Assembly (NCBI RefSeq): GCF_037126245.1
Contig: NZ_CP136925.1
Span: 1,418,001-1,482,000 of the forward strand
DNA length: 64,000 bases
Direction of reading: 5' to 3'
Source: Mangrovimonas cancribranchiae
Lineage (GTDB): Bacteria; Bacteroidota; Bacteroidia; Flavobacteriales; Flavobacteriaceae
Notes under the pieces: model-generated
Told to the model about the DNA's origin: nothing
What the model saw: only the letters and a program-made list of their open reading frames with translations
Database searches by the model: none
Position numbers and translations under genes: made by a program
Shown: piece by piece, positions 34,295-45,201 of the stretch
Position numbering within the stretch: the stretch's first letter is position 1
How the letters are laid out: every line of letters begins with the position of its first letter

Positions 34295-35602
34295 TTATTC
34301 ATCTTTCCAATTTAATCTATCCATTTGATTGTATGGCCAAGGCGCACCATTATTTTCAATATTTGTCATCATATTATTTAATTCCATTGGCGCAGCACTT
34401 TGCTCCATAACTAAATAACGTCTCATTTCTACAATAATTGATAATGGGTCGATACTTACTGGACAAGCCTCTACACAAGCATTACACGTGGTACATGCCC
34501 AAAGCTCTTCGTTTGATATGTAATCGCCTAATAATTGTTTGCCATCATCTTTAAATTCTCCATTATTAGCGTCTATATTTTTTCCAACTTCCTCCAAACG
34601 ATCTCTAGTATCCATCATTATCTTTCTTGGAGATAGTTTTTTTCCGGTTTGATTGGCTGGGCACTCGCTAGTACATCGCCCGCATTCTGTACAGGTGTAT
34701 GCATTTAACAATTGCACCCAACTTAAGTCTGTAACATCGCTAGCACCAAATTTTTCAGGAACATCTCCTGCTTCGTCTTCCGCAGGTGCAGCAAATGGAT
34801 CGGCGTTGGGATCCATCATCATTTTTACTTCGTTAGTTACCGATTCTAAGTTGTTTAACTGTCCTTTTGGTTTAACTTTCCCGTAGTATGTATTAGGAAA
34901 TGCTAATAGAATATGTAAATGCTTAGAGAAATACAAATAATTTAAAAATACTAAGATACCTAAAATATGTAACCACCATGCTGAACGCTCTATAATATGT
35001 AAAGTATTCTCTGAAACACCACTAAACCAAGGAGCGATATACTGACTAATTATATTTCCTGATTCCATGTTTTGAAAAGGAACATCGGTAGCATTCATTA
35101 TGAGGAACAATGCCATAAGTACCATTTCAAAATACAAAATGAAATTTCCATCGTTTTTTGGCCAATTGGTCATTTCTGGTTTCCAAAAACGCTGAAGTTT
35201 TATAATGTTTCTTCTTATCCAAAAAACAATTACTGCTACAAAAACTAATAGTGCTAGAACCTCAAAAGAACCTATTAAAACCCCATAAAAGCTTCCTAAA
35301 GATGAAAAGATACGATGCGTTCCAAACAAGCCGTCAATAATGATTTCAAGAACTTCTATGTTTATGATTACAAAGCCAATATATACGATTACATGAAGTA
35401 TTCCTGCAACTGGACGACGCACCATTTTACTTTGTCCTAAAGCAATTCGCATCATGTTTTGCCAACGTTGCTTTTTATGATTACTTACATCGACATCTTT
35501 TCCTAACTTAATGTTTCTAATTAGTTTTTTTACATTTTTAGCAAAGTAGCCTATTCCAGCTATTAATGCGATTGCAAAAAGTATATTTGGTAAATATTCC
35601 AT
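34295..35602 (-). CDS. Membrane-bound 4Fe-4S dicluster protein, HdrC/QmoC-like
   Basis: 435 residues. About five transmembrane helices occupy residues 1-240, with His residues suited to haem b or quinone contact (one in AGILHVIVYIGF). Two ferredoxin motifs follow: CTECGRCTSECPANQ near 300 and CTTCNACVEACPVSI near 370. It probably oxidises or reduces menaquinol and transfers electrons to the CCG protein encoded downstream. It follows the MlaD gene by 11 bp. The electron donor is unknown. Confidence 0.88.
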   Translation of the reverse strand: MEYLPNILFAIALIAGIGYFAKNVKKLIRNIKLGKDVDVSNHKKQRWQNMMRIALGQSKMVRRPVAGILHVIVYIGFVIINIEVLEIIIDGLFGTHRIFSSLGSFYGVLIGSFEVLALLVFVAVIVFWIRRNIIKLQRFWKPEMTNWPKNDGNFILYFEMVLMALFLIMNATDVPFQNMESGNIISQYIAPWFSGVSENTLHIIERSAWWLHILGILVFLNYLYFSKHLHILLAFPNTYYGKVKPKGQLNNLESVTNEVKMMMDPNADPFAAPAEDEAGDVPEKFGASDVTDLSWVQLLNAYTCTECGRCTSECPANQTGKKLSPRKIMMDTRDRLEEVGKNIDANNGEFKDDGKQLLGDYISNEELWACTTCNACVEACPVSIDPLSIIVEMRRYLVMEQSAAPMELNNMMTNIENNGAPWPYNQMDRLNWKDE

Positions 35603-35613
35603 ATAATGATTGG

Positions 35614-36564
35614 TTATTGCCTTTCGTTTTCAGGTTTTACGTAGTCTTCTTTATTTTTTCCACCAAAGACTGAGACGTTAATATAACGTTTTGGATTTAA
35701 TTTTACATCTTGTAATAAGTCTTTTAACTGCATTGAAGCAACTTCTAGATTATGATATAGTTTGTCATCTTTCATTAATTTACCTAAAGTACCTTCACCA
35801 TTATCTATAGATGCCAACACGGTATTTAAGCTATTTAATGTCTCGTCTAGATTTTGAACAGTTTTAGAAATTTCAACCTGTTTTAAATCGTTTGATAGAA
35901 CGGCTAAATCTTGACTTATTTTATTAAAGTTGCTTATTAAAGCTGTTAAACTGTCGTCGTTCTTTTTTACTAGTGAATTTACAGAATAGGACAACGACTT
36001 AAACGATATTAATGTTTCGTTTAACTCTTTAATAGCATGTTTTAAGCCTGCTTTGGTATCATCTTCAACTAGCGTATTTAGGTTATACATTAATGAATCG
36101 GCCGATTTTAAGGTGTTATCCAAACCAGAACTTAGCCCTGAAAAATTGCTTGATAAACTTTTAATTAAACCTTCTTCGACTTCCGATTGTAAGACGTCGC
36201 CATCTTTAGCTATTGGCCCGCCATCTTCTGCAAGAATAATAGCCATGCCATTTTCGCCTAAAAGCCCGAGTTCGTATAATCGCATTTTACTATTTTTAGA
36301 GAACTTTAGCTCGTTATCTACAGTAAAAGACACACGGGTTTTTCCTGTTTTAAAATCGTAAACAATATCTTTTATTTTACCAACAGTATTTCCTTTAATG
36401 GTAACAGGTGAAGATGATGTTAGGGCGTTGTAATCGAATTCTGTATAAAAGGTTTGAGAAGATTCGAATAAATCGTTCCCTTTTAAATAGTTAAACCCGA
36501 AGATAAAAAGAGCTACTCCAAGGACAACTAATATGGCGGTTTTAACTTCTCTAGATAATTTCAA
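35614..36564 (-). CDS. MlaD/MCE-family lipid-transport protein
   Basis: 316 residues. One N-terminal membrane helix (about 8-24) is followed by the MCE domain (about 38-115: TEFDYNALTSSSPVTIKGNT, KIKDIVYDF, then GLLGENGMAIIL). A long helical/coiled C-terminal part follows. MCE proteins form hexameric rings that carry phospholipids across the periplasm. It sits between the cell-wall amidase gene and the Fe-S membrane gene, a flavobacterial arrangement. The Mla ATPase and permease are not in the window. Confidence 0.9.
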   Translation of the reverse strand: MKLSREVKTAILVVLGVALFIFGFNYLKGNDLFESSQTFYTEFDYNALTSSSPVTIKGNTVGKIKDIVYDFKTGKTRVSFTVDNELKFSKNSKMRLYELGLLGENGMAIILAEDGGPIAKDGDVLQSEVEEGLIKSLSSNFSGLSSGLDNTLKSADSLMYNLNTLVEDDTKAGLKHAIKELNETLISFKSLSYSVNSLVKKNDDSLTALISNFNKISQDLAVLSNDLKQVEISKTVQNLDETLNSLNTVLASIDNGEGTLGKLMKDDKLYHNLEVASMQLKDLLQDVKLNPKRYINVSVFGGKNKEDYVKPENERQ

Positions 36565-36616
36565 AGTAAATTTGTTTGGTTATGAAACAAAATTAGAAAT
36601 AAATTTTAAGAACTGT

Positions 36617-37738
36617 CTAATTTGCTTTAGAATTTAAGGCTTCTTCTAAGGTTATTTGCTGACCATCTTTAAAAGCCACTATAAAACTAGAGTTATACCC
36701 TTTTGATTTTGCTGTTTGTTGTTGTTGCTTAACTTTTGTGTAATTAGAGGTATACCCGTAATAATATTTATAAAGTCCGTTAATCTTTTCTCTTGATACA
36801 TCATCTAATCCTTTAAAGTTATATGGTTTGGGCTCTAGTTTTTTAGAGCTTGCCGCTATTTGAACTTTAAATACAATATTGTTATAAATATCTTCAGTAC
36901 CAACATTAGAGTTATTGTTTTCAGTATTCCCTCCTATTAAAACTGTATCACCAACATTCATATCTAATGTTTTCTTATAGTTAAGTATAGCTTTAACTAT
37001 AGCATTTGAAATCTCACCTTGTCCCTTTTTAGAGTTTAAGTATTTTCCTTCACTATGATTAGTGATAAACCCTGTTTCAATTAACACGCTTGGCATGTAT
37101 GTGGCTCTTAATACAAGTAAGCTAATCTGTTTTACGCCACGACTTTTTCTTTTCAAATCTTTTTTAAAGTTAGTTTCAATAAAATTGGCTAACATAATAC
37201 TCTGCTCAACGTATTCTTCTTGCATTAAGGTTAAGCCAATAAATGAATCTGGTGAGTTTGGATCAAACCCTTCATAATGCTTTTCATAATTATCCTCAAG
37301 GTAAATTACTTCATTTTCTGCTTTTGCCACATTAAAATTACGTTCTGTATTTCCTACTCCTAACACATAAGTTTCTGTTCCATACGCCTGAGAATTATGG
37401 GCGTTACAATGAATGGATATAAATAAATCGGCATCGGCTTTGTTCGCTATGGAAGCTCGTTCATGTAGTTCTAAAAAAACGTCGGTTTTTCTGGTGTAAA
37501 TAACTTCAAAATTAGGGTTACTCTCTACTGCTTTTCCCACTTTAAGAACAACATCTAGAGCAATGTCTTTTTCTTTCCAGCCATAACTTGTTGGTCTACC
37601 GGGATCCTTCCCACCATGACCTGCATCTAAAACAACAACAAACTTATCTGTTTTGGTTTGGGCCAAGCTACTGGTATTGTAAAAAAAAGTTAAGATTACT
37701 ACAGTTAATACTAAAAGAAATTTATTATACGTTTTCAT
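36617..37738 (-). CDS. N-acetylmuramoyl-L-alanine amidase with C-terminal SPOR-like domain
   Basis: 373 residues, signal peptide ending SSLAQ. The Amidase_3 zinc site is visible: VVLDAGHGGKDPG (His), a glutamate near LELHERAS, ISIHCNAHNS (His) and a final catalytic Glu in SVLIETGFITN. The C-terminal 75 residues (VQIAASSKKLEPKPYNFKGL on) look like a SPOR or related peptidoglycan-binding domain. It cuts the amide bond between MurNAc and L-Ala during cell separation. It is divergent from the LptD-like gene. Confidence 0.92.
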   Translation of the reverse strand: MKTYNKFLLVLTVVILTFFYNTSSLAQTKTDKFVVVLDAGHGGKDPGRPTSYGWKEKDIALDVVLKVGKAVESNPNFEVIYTRKTDVFLELHERASIANKADADLFISIHCNAHNSQAYGTETYVLGVGNTERNFNVAKAENEVIYLEDNYEKHYEGFDPNSPDSFIGLTLMQEEYVEQSIMLANFIETNFKKDLKRKSRGVKQISLLVLRATYMPSVLIETGFITNHSEGKYLNSKKGQGEISNAIVKAILNYKKTLDMNVGDTVLIGGNTENNNSNVGTEDIYNNIVFKVQIAASSKKLEPKPYNFKGLDDVSREKINGLYKYYYGYTSNYTKVKQQQQTAKSKGYNSSFIVAFKDGQQITLEEALNSKAN

Positions 37739-37819
37739 AAAGGTTATAACAACTTTAATGGTAGTTTATTTTAATATTCAAAAAAATGTGAATATTAATT
37801 TAATCACAAAAAATATATG

Positions 37820-37827
37820 TAATTTTG
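37820..37827 (+). promoter_or_regulatory. -7 promoter box before the LptD-like gene
   Basis: TAATTTTG matches TAnnTTTG exactly. It also contains the TTG at 37825 that a gene finder could take as the start codon; the promoter reading places the true start downstream (TTG 37876). A -33 TTG is not clear. Confidence 0.5.
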
Positions 37828-37875
37828 GCAATTCAAAAACCGAGCCATACTTTTACAAAAATACATTTAAAAGCG

Positions 37876-40584
37876 TTGCGTACAAACTACTTCAATATAC
37901 TTTTTGCCTTAAGTTTTACCGTGTTTATTAACACTTTTTGCTTGGCACAGGATATTCCTAAAAAAGGCGGACAAGTTGAAGCCGAAGTAGAACAAGAATC
38001 TGATAGCCTAAACTTAAAAATTGGAGATTTAACCGAAATTGAAGCTAGCGAGGCTACTCAAGACACTGTACAACAAGACTCTACAAAAACTAAAAAAGAA
38101 TTTCTTACAGGTGAAATAACCTATAAAGCACAGGATTCTAATTATTTTGATGTTAAAGAACAAAAAGTATATCTATACAATAATGCCGAAGTGTATTATG
38201 AAGATATGGAGCTAAAAGCTGGTATAATTGTTATCGATTATGGCAAAAATGAAGTTTACGCCGGACGATTAAAAGACTCTTTAGGAGAATATACGCAACA
38301 TCCTATTTTTAAACAAGGTGAAAATGTTGTGGAACCAGACTCTATAAGGTTTAACACAAAAACTGAAAAAGCCTTAGTATTTAATTCCAAAACCGAACAG
38401 CAAGGCATGAATATTCATGCACCTATTACAAAAAAAGAGAACGATTCGGTTATTTTCTTGTATAAAGGACGCTTCACCACCTCAAAAAACATTGAAAACC
38501 CAGAATATTATTTTCAATCCAACAAAATAAAGTTAGTTCCTAAGAAAAAAATTGTTGTAGGTCCTACAAACATGGTTATTGCCGATGTACCCACGCCTGT
38601 TGGACTTCCATTTGGCTTTTTTCCACTAACAGACAAGCATACGTCGGGTGTTATTATTCCTAGCTTTGGTGAACAAAACGATCGTGGTTACTTTTTACAA
38701 AATGGCGGGTACTATTTTGCTATTAACGATTATGTGGATTTAGCTGTTTTAGGAGATTATTATACCAATGGAAGTTACGGCCTACGTATGGAAAGTAATT
38801 ACGCCAAACGCTACAGGTTTTCAGGGAATTTAGGGTTTCGTTATGAAAATTTAATAACCAGTGAACGTGGTTTTCCCGATTATGCTAGAAATACCATTTA
38901 TAATATAAGGTGGTCGCATTCGCAAGACTCAAAAGCAAGTCCAAACTCAAGGTTTTCGGCTTCGGTAAACTTAGGTAGTAGCAGGTATTACAGGTCATCT
39001 TTAAACCAAGTAAACTCTCCTAGTTTCTTAAATAACAACATGTCGTCTTCGGTATCATACTCTAAAACGTTTCCAGGAGAACCTCAAGTTAATGCCAGTA
39101 TTACTGCTACACACTCGCAAAATACCAATACCGAATCGGTTAACATGACGCTTCCTACCTTACAAGCCAGCGTAAGTAGGATTTTTCCGTTTGCACCAAA
39201 AAACGGTACCAAAAAAGGCATCATTCAAAATATTAACTTTCAATATAATTTAAGAGCCGAAAATCGCATTCAAACAACCGATTCGCTTTTCTTTAAAAAA
39301 GAAATGTGGGACGATGCTAGAAACGGTATTAAGCACAGCATTCCTTTAAGCACCAATTTTAAAGTTTTTAAATATTTAAGTTTAAGTGCTAGTACAAATT
39401 TTGAAGAAAATTGGGTGTTTAGAACGGTGAGAAAATATTACGACACAACTTTAGAAGAAGATGTTGAAGTAGAAGAGAACGGATTTGATTCGTTTAGAAC
39501 CTATAACTTTAGTACTAGTTTAGGAACTACGCTTTATGGAATGTTCAACTTTGAAAAAGAAGGTGAAGACAAAAAAATTAAAGCCATAAGGCATGTTATG
39601 CGACCTTCTATAAGTTATAGCATAAACCCATCTTTTAATCAATATTACGACACTTACGAAGTTATAGATGCCGACGGCCTAACAACCACAGAAGAATATT
39701 CACGCTTTGAAAACAGCATTTTCGGAAGTCCAAATAACCGCTATTCAAGCTCGGTAGGTATTGCTTTATCTAATAATATTGAAGCTAAAGTTCGCGATAG
39801 AGATTCTACAGCAACCGAAGCTAAAAAAATAAAGCTACTAGATAACCTTAATTTTTCTACGAGCTACAATCTTGCTGCCGATTCTATTAAATGGCAGCCA
39901 GTACGTGTAAGTGGTAGCACACAAATTTTAGACAACAAAATGAGCATCAACTTTGGCGCCACTTTAGATCCTTATGCGTTAGACAATAACAACAGAAAAA
40001 TAGACACATGGAATGTTAACAATGGTGGTAGCCTTTTTAGGTTAACAAGTGCCAACCTTACTATGAACTATTCGCTTTCTAATACCATGTTTGATGGTAG
40101 CCAAAACGAGCGCTCTAAACAGGAAAACTTACGTAGCGGTGGTCGTGCCGACGATCTTTTTGGTCGTGCACAAGACTTTGCAGACCAAACCTATTACGAT
40201 GAAGATGATGAAGACGACGAAGAAGAAAAACCATCAGAACTTTACAGTTATAAAATCCCGTGGAACTTACGTTTAGCCTATGCTGTAAATTATAACAACT
40301 CAGCAAGACAAAATGAAATATCGTCTCACTCTTTAATGTTTTCAGGAGATGTTGAACTTTCACCAAGATGGTCCGTAGGTGCATCTTCAGGTTACGATTT
40401 TAAAAATAAAGGATTCACATACACACAACTTAGGTTTGAACGCGATTTATTAAGTTGGCGTATGAGTTTTAACTGGGTACCTTTTAGCACCAGAAGTTCC
40501 TGGTATTTCTTTATTGGCATTAAAGCGAATATGCTAAAAGACATTAAGTACGATAAACGTCGTCAGCCAGACCAACAATTATAA
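37876..40584 (+). CDS. LptD-like outer-membrane LPS assembly protein
   Basis: 902 residues from TTG 37876. No ATG is available near the N-terminus. This TTG gives a proper signal peptide (RTNYFNILFALSFTVFINTF, then CLAQ), whereas TTG 37825 lies inside a promoter box. An OstA-like periplasmic jelly roll covers about 80-230 (KVYLYNNAEVYYEDMELKAG), followed by a large beta barrel with the conserved PVGLPFGFFPLTDKHTSGVI plug/hinge segment. An acidic run (DEDDEDDEEE) near residue 780 is probably an extracellular loop. It inserts lipopolysaccharide into the outer leaflet. The RidA gene follows by 6 bp. Confidence 0.88.
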   Translation: MRTNYFNILFALSFTVFINTFCLAQDIPKKGGQVEAEVEQESDSLNLKIGDLTEIEASEATQDTVQQDSTKTKKEFLTGEITYKAQDSNYFDVKEQKVYLYNNAEVYYEDMELKAGIIVIDYGKNEVYAGRLKDSLGEYTQHPIFKQGENVVEPDSIRFNTKTEKALVFNSKTEQQGMNIHAPITKKENDSVIFLYKGRFTTSKNIENPEYYFQSNKIKLVPKKKIVVGPTNMVIADVPTPVGLPFGFFPLTDKHTSGVIIPSFGEQNDRGYFLQNGGYYFAINDYVDLAVLGDYYTNGSYGLRMESNYAKRYRFSGNLGFRYENLITSERGFPDYARNTIYNIRWSHSQDSKASPNSRFSASVNLGSSRYYRSSLNQVNSPSFLNNNMSSSVSYSKTFPGEPQVNASITATHSQNTNTESVNMTLPTLQASVSRIFPFAPKNGTKKGIIQNINFQYNLRAENRIQTTDSLFFKKEMWDDARNGIKHSIPLSTNFKVFKYLSLSASTNFEENWVFRTVRKYYDTTLEEDVEVEENGFDSFRTYNFSTSLGTTLYGMFNFEKEGEDKKIKAIRHVMRPSISYSINPSFNQYYDTYEVIDADGLTTTEEYSRFENSIFGSPNNRYSSSVGIALSNNIEAKVRDRDSTATEAKKIKLLDNLNFSTSYNLAADSIKWQPVRVSGSTQILDNKMSINFGATLDPYALDNNNRKIDTWNVNNGGSLFRLTSANLTMNYSLSNTMFDGSQNERSKQENLRSGGRADDLFGRAQDFADQTYYDEDDEDDEEEKPSELYSYKIPWNLRLAYAVNYNNSARQNEISSHSLMFSGDVELSPRWSVGASSGYDFKNKGFTYTQLRFERDLLSWRMSFNWVPFSTRSSWYFFIGIKANMLKDIKYDKRRQPDQQL

Positions 40585-40590
40585 TACATT

Positions 40591-40974
40591 ATGAAACGCA
40601 TCATTACAACACCAGACGCTCCTGCTCCAATTGGCCCATATAACCAAGCAACTTTAGTGAATAATATTCTTTATACTTCCGGACAAATTGCTATAAATCC
40701 TAAAAATGGTGAGTTAATTACTGAAGATATAGAAGCCGAAACACAGCAAGTCATGCAAAACTTAAAAGCTGTATTGGCCGCAGTAGATATGACTTTCGAA
40801 GATGTCTTTAAAGCGACTATATTTGTTAGCGATATGCATAATTTTAGCAAAATTAATGCGATTTATGGGCGTTACTTTAACGAATCTACTGCACCAGCTA
40901 GAGAAACTGTAGAAGTAGCCAACCTTCCCAAATTTGTGAATGTAGAAATTAGTGTTATGGCTACTAAAGACTAA
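40591..40974 (+). CDS. RidA-family enamine/imine deaminase
   Basis: 127 residues with the RidA signature: APAPIGPYNQATLVNNILYT, and later FEDVFKATIFVSDM and the arginine-containing PARETVEVANLPK. RidA hydrolyses reactive 2-aminoacrylate and other imines made by PLP enzymes, protecting the cell. A trimeric cytoplasmic protein. It follows the LptD-like gene with a 6-bp gap, an arrangement without an obvious functional link. Confidence 0.93.
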   Translation: MKRIITTPDAPAPIGPYNQATLVNNILYTSGQIAINPKNGELITEDIEAETQQVMQNLKAVLAAVDMTFEDVFKATIFVSDMHNFSKINAIYGRYFNESTAPARETVEVANLPKFVNVEISVMATKD

Positions 40975-41072
40975 CCCTTTTCTGTTGGTTAGTTGTTAAT
41001 AACTCAATCTTATTTTTTTGTGGGCTTTTTAGGTGAAGTTTGTACATTTAAACGTTACCAAAAAAAAGAACC

Positions 41073-42110
41073 ATGCGTATTGAACAAGACATGAAACTTG
41101 GGTTTAAAGATGTTATGATTAGACCCAAACGATCTACATTAAAAAGTCGCTCACAAGTAAGCTTAGAAAGAGAATTCACCTTCCTAAATAGCTATACTAC
41201 TTGGAAAGGCATTCCTATAATAGCCGCTAATATGGATACGGTTGGTACTTTTGACATGGCTAAAGCACTACATAACAAATCTTTATTTACAGCAATACAC
41301 AAACACTACACACTTAACGATTGGGAAACATTTTCTAAGGAGACTCCTGAAAATATAGCAAAATCGCTAGCTATAAGTACAGGAACAGGCTCTAAAGATG
41401 CCGATAAACTTAAAGTTTTATTAAACAAACACCCGCAATACCAATTCATCTGTATTGATGTTGCCAATGGATATTCTGAGCATTTTGTCGAATTTGTAAA
41501 ACAAACCAGAGAAACCTACCCTAATAAAGTCATTATTGCTGGAAATGTAGTTACAGGTGAAATGGTTGAAGAACTTTTATTAGCTGGCGCCGATATTATA
41601 AAAGTTGGCATTGGTCCAGGAAGCGTTTGCACTACACGTGTTAAAACTGGTGTTGGGTACCCGCAATTATCTGCTATTATAGAATGTGCCGATGCAGCTC
41701 ATGGTCTTGGTGGCCAAATTATAAGTGATGGCGGTTGCACCACTCCAGGCGATATTGCCAAAGCATTTGGTGCTGGAGCCGATTTTGTTATGTTAGGCGG
41801 AATGCTTGCTGGTCATGATGAAAGCGGTGGTAATCTTATAGAACGAAATGGTGAATATTACAAACAATTTTACGGCATGAGTAGCACAACAGCCATGAAG
41901 AAGCACGTTGGCGGTGTTGCAAATTACCGCGCTAGTGAAGGCAAAACTGTTGAGGTTCCTTATCGTGGTCCTGTTGAGGATACGTTACAAGATATTTTAG
42001 GCGGATTACGTAGTACCTGCACATACGTTGGCGCCCAACGTTTAAAAGAGTTAACTAAACGTACCACTTTTATACGTGTTGCCGAACAAGAAAATCAGGT
42101 TTATAAGTAA
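41073..42110 (+). CDS. guaC: GMP reductase
   Basis: 345 residues. It reductively deaminates GMP to IMP with NADPH for purine salvage. The start [20 protein letters not shown] and the core [20 protein letters not shown] (catalytic Cys, Thr) with [19 protein letters not shown] are complete. There is no CBS pair, which separates it from IMP dehydrogenase. From memory it is very close to gammaproteobacterial GuaC over its whole length, which is noteworthy for a flavobacterium. It is monocistronic. Confidence 0.95.
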   Translation: MRIEQDMKLGFKDVMIRPKRSTLKSRSQVSLEREFTFLNSYTTWKGIPIIAANMDTVGTFDMAKALHNKSLFTAIHKHYTLNDWETFSKETPENIAKSLAISTGTGSKDADKLKVLLNKHPQYQFICIDVANGYSEHFVEFVKQTRETYPNKVIIAGNVVTGEMVEELLLAGADIIKVGIGPGSVCTTRVKTGVGYPQLSAIIECADAAHGLGGQIISDGGCTTPGDIAKAFGAGADFVMLGGMLAGHDESGGNLIERNGEYYKQFYGMSSTTAMKKHVGGVANYRASEGKTVEVPYRGPVEDTLQDILGGLRSTCTYVGAQRLKELTKRTTFIRVAEQENQVYK

Positions 42111-42119
42111 TAAAAGAAT

Positions 42120-42980
42120 TTATAGTTTTGAGGTATGAAATTTAACTAAGCCTTCTATTGGGCGACGCTCGAAGTTCCCTACCTTAAAATTCATTTCGTT
42201 AGCAACCTCTTTAATTTCATCTTGAGTAAAAAACGCAACAGAACCTGCAAAGTGAACAGGAACAGTTTTAACTTCTTCTTTAAATTGCAAAATCATATTT
42301 TTTGCAAATAATCGAAGCCCTCTTTTAATTAACTCCTTCATGTATTTAGATTCCTTATTAAGGATCATAAATTCTGCAAAACCCGCTAAATAAGCATTTG
42401 GGTTGGGTTGTTTATAAAGATTATATTTTATAAAATCTGCATCTAAATTATATTTATGTTCAAATGCAATTTTTATATCTTCTGGCATGTGATTAAAATA
42501 ATAATCACGTATTAGTTCTTTGCCAAAATAGTTTCCACTAGCATCATCCATTAAAGAGTATCCCAATGATTTTACACGTTGATGCAAGGTTACGCCATCA
42601 TAATAACTACAATTAGACCCTGTACCCATAATACAAACCACTGCAGCTTGGGCTGGTGTATTAATTGTTGCTCTTACGGCTGCCATAGTATCTTCTTCCA
42701 CTTCAATATGTGCTGAAATAAAAATTTCGGAAAGCACGTCTTTTAAGGCTTGTTTAGGCTGCTCTGTTCCGCAACCTGCACCATAAAAATAAAGATGTGA
42801 AACTTCATTTTTATAGCTTATAAGTTCTTTGCTTTCAAGAATTCTTATTCTAAGCTCTGTTTGCTCTAAAATGGCTGGATTTAATCCCTTTGTTCTTATT
42901 TTCTCTGAGAGTTGCTTGCCATTTTCATCAACAGGCATCCAGTCGCATTTTGTCGAACCGCTATCAACAATTAAAATCAT
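42120..42980 (-). CDS. BadF/BadG-type ATPase, N-acetylglucosamine-kinase-like
   Basis: About 286 residues; ATG 42980 is chosen since it begins with the phosphate-1 motif (MILIVDSGSTKCDWM), whereas an ATG nine codons earlier overlaps the gap terminator stem. The ASKHA fold shows further motifs: VVCIMGTGSNCSYYDG (phosphate 2) and DDASGNYFGKELIRD. Related proteins phosphorylate N-acetylglucosamine or similar sugars. It lies next to the glycolytic pfkA-gap pair but behind a terminator, so it has its own promoter. Confidence 0.8.
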   Translation of the reverse strand: MILIVDSGSTKCDWMPVDENGKQLSEKIRTKGLNPAILEQTELRIRILESKELISYKNEVSHLYFYGAGCGTEQPKQALKDVLSEIFISAHIEVEEDTMAAVRATINTPAQAAVVCIMGTGSNCSYYDGVTLHQRVKSLGYSLMDDASGNYFGKELIRDYYFNHMPEDIKIAFEHKYNLDADFIKYNLYKQPNPNAYLAGFAEFMILNKESKYMKELIKRGLRLFAKNMILQFKEEVKTVPVHFAGSVAFFTQDEIKEVANEMNFKVGNFERRPIEGLVKFHTSKL

Positions 42981-42990
42981 AGGTGATAAA

Positions 42991-43029
42991 TAAAAAAACA
43001 CCTGCAAAAATTTTGATGTCTTGCAGGTG
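42991..43029 (-). terminator. Terminator of the pfkA-gap operon
   Basis: A perfect stem CACCTGCAA / TTGCAGGTG (42999-43007 and 43021-43029) with a T-run on the minus strand (complement of 42992-42998). It lies 11 bp after the gap stop codon. Confidence 0.9.
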
Positions 43030-43039
43030 CTGAATAATG

Positions 43040-44059
<1,020 letters not shown>

Positions 44060-45046
44060 TTATGTGGTCATGATATCTGACACACGAAGTAATTCTAAAT
44101 TAATTTTTGATTGCCCTTTTATGGCATTTTCAAGTGGTGTTAAAGCCATTGTATCGTTAAGTAAACCTACCATAAAATTGCTTTTACCCTCTAATATACT
44201 TTCTACGGCTTTCACCCCCATTCTACTAGCTAAAACTCTATCGAAACAAGATGGTGAACCACCACGTTGCATATGACCTAATACTGAAACTCGCACTTCA
44301 TATTCGGCTAAATTTTCATCGACGTAATCTTTAAGTTCGAACACGTTTTTACCTATTTTATCGCCTTCGGCAACAACAACAATACTAGAAGATTTACCTG
44401 ATTGCTTGCTTCGTCTTAGAGACTCCAATAATCTATCTAGCCCTAAATCTTCTTCAGGGATTAAAATTTCTTCTGCTCCAGCTCCTACTCCTGTATTTAA
44501 AGCTATATGACCAACATCGCGTCCCATGACTTCCACAAAAAACAATCGGTTATGCGAGCTTGCTGTATCTCTAATTTTATCAATCGCTTCAACAACTGTG
44601 TTTAATGCTGTGTCGTAGCCTAAAGTATGAGACGTTCCATAAATATCGTTATCTATTGTTCCTGGAATTCCCATAACAGGAAAATCGTATTCACTGTTAA
44701 ATACCATAGCTCCTGTAAAGGTTCCATCACCACCTATGGCAACTAAAGCATCTACTTTAGCTTCTTTTAATTGATCGAAAGCTTTTTTACGTCCTTCGGG
44801 TGTTCTAAATTCATCAGATCGTGCTGATTTTAAAACTGTACCTCCTTTGTTGATAATACCTTTTACACTTCGGGCATCCATTTCTTTAAAATCGCCTTCT
44901 ATCATTCCTTGATAACCACGATATATACCAACGCATTCTATTTTATGATAAGCACAAGTTCTAACCACCGACCTAATGGCAGCATTCATTCCTGGGGCAT
45001 CGCCACCAGATGTTAGAACGGCTATTTTATTTATAGTTTTTGACAT
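44060..45046 (-). CDS. pfkA: ATP-dependent 6-phosphofructokinase
   Basis: 328 residues of the bacterial PfkA type. ATP-binding VLTSGGDAPGMNAAIRS, the catalytic PGTIDNDIYGTSHTLGYDTA and substrate-binding VEVMGRDVGHIAL and HMQRGGSPSCFDR are all present. Glycine in the GGDGTFTGA motif, rather than aspartate, agrees with ATP use over pyrophosphate. It is first in the pfkA-gap operon. Confidence 0.96.
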   Translation of the reverse strand: MSKTINKIAVLTSGGDAPGMNAAIRSVVRTCAYHKIECVGIYRGYQGMIEGDFKEMDARSVKGIINKGGTVLKSARSDEFRTPEGRKKAFDQLKEAKVDALVAIGGDGTFTGAMVFNSEYDFPVMGIPGTIDNDIYGTSHTLGYDTALNTVVEAIDKIRDTASSHNRLFFVEVMGRDVGHIALNTGVGAGAEEILIPEEDLGLDRLLESLRRSKQSGKSSSIVVVAEGDKIGKNVFELKDYVDENLAEYEVRVSVLGHMQRGGSPSCFDRVLASRMGVKAVESILEGKSNFMVGLLNDTMALTPLENAIKGQSKINLELLRVSDIMTT

Positions 45047-45201
45047 TTATTGGAATTTATATGGTAAAACTATAAAAGAAAATGAATATTCTATATGGTA
45101 TTTTGATTATTTTAAGAGGGGAGTAAAAATTCAAACGTTTTCGTTAATAAAAAAGCTAAAATCATGTATTTTTTTACTGTTTTAAACGAAAAAAATAAGG
45201 A

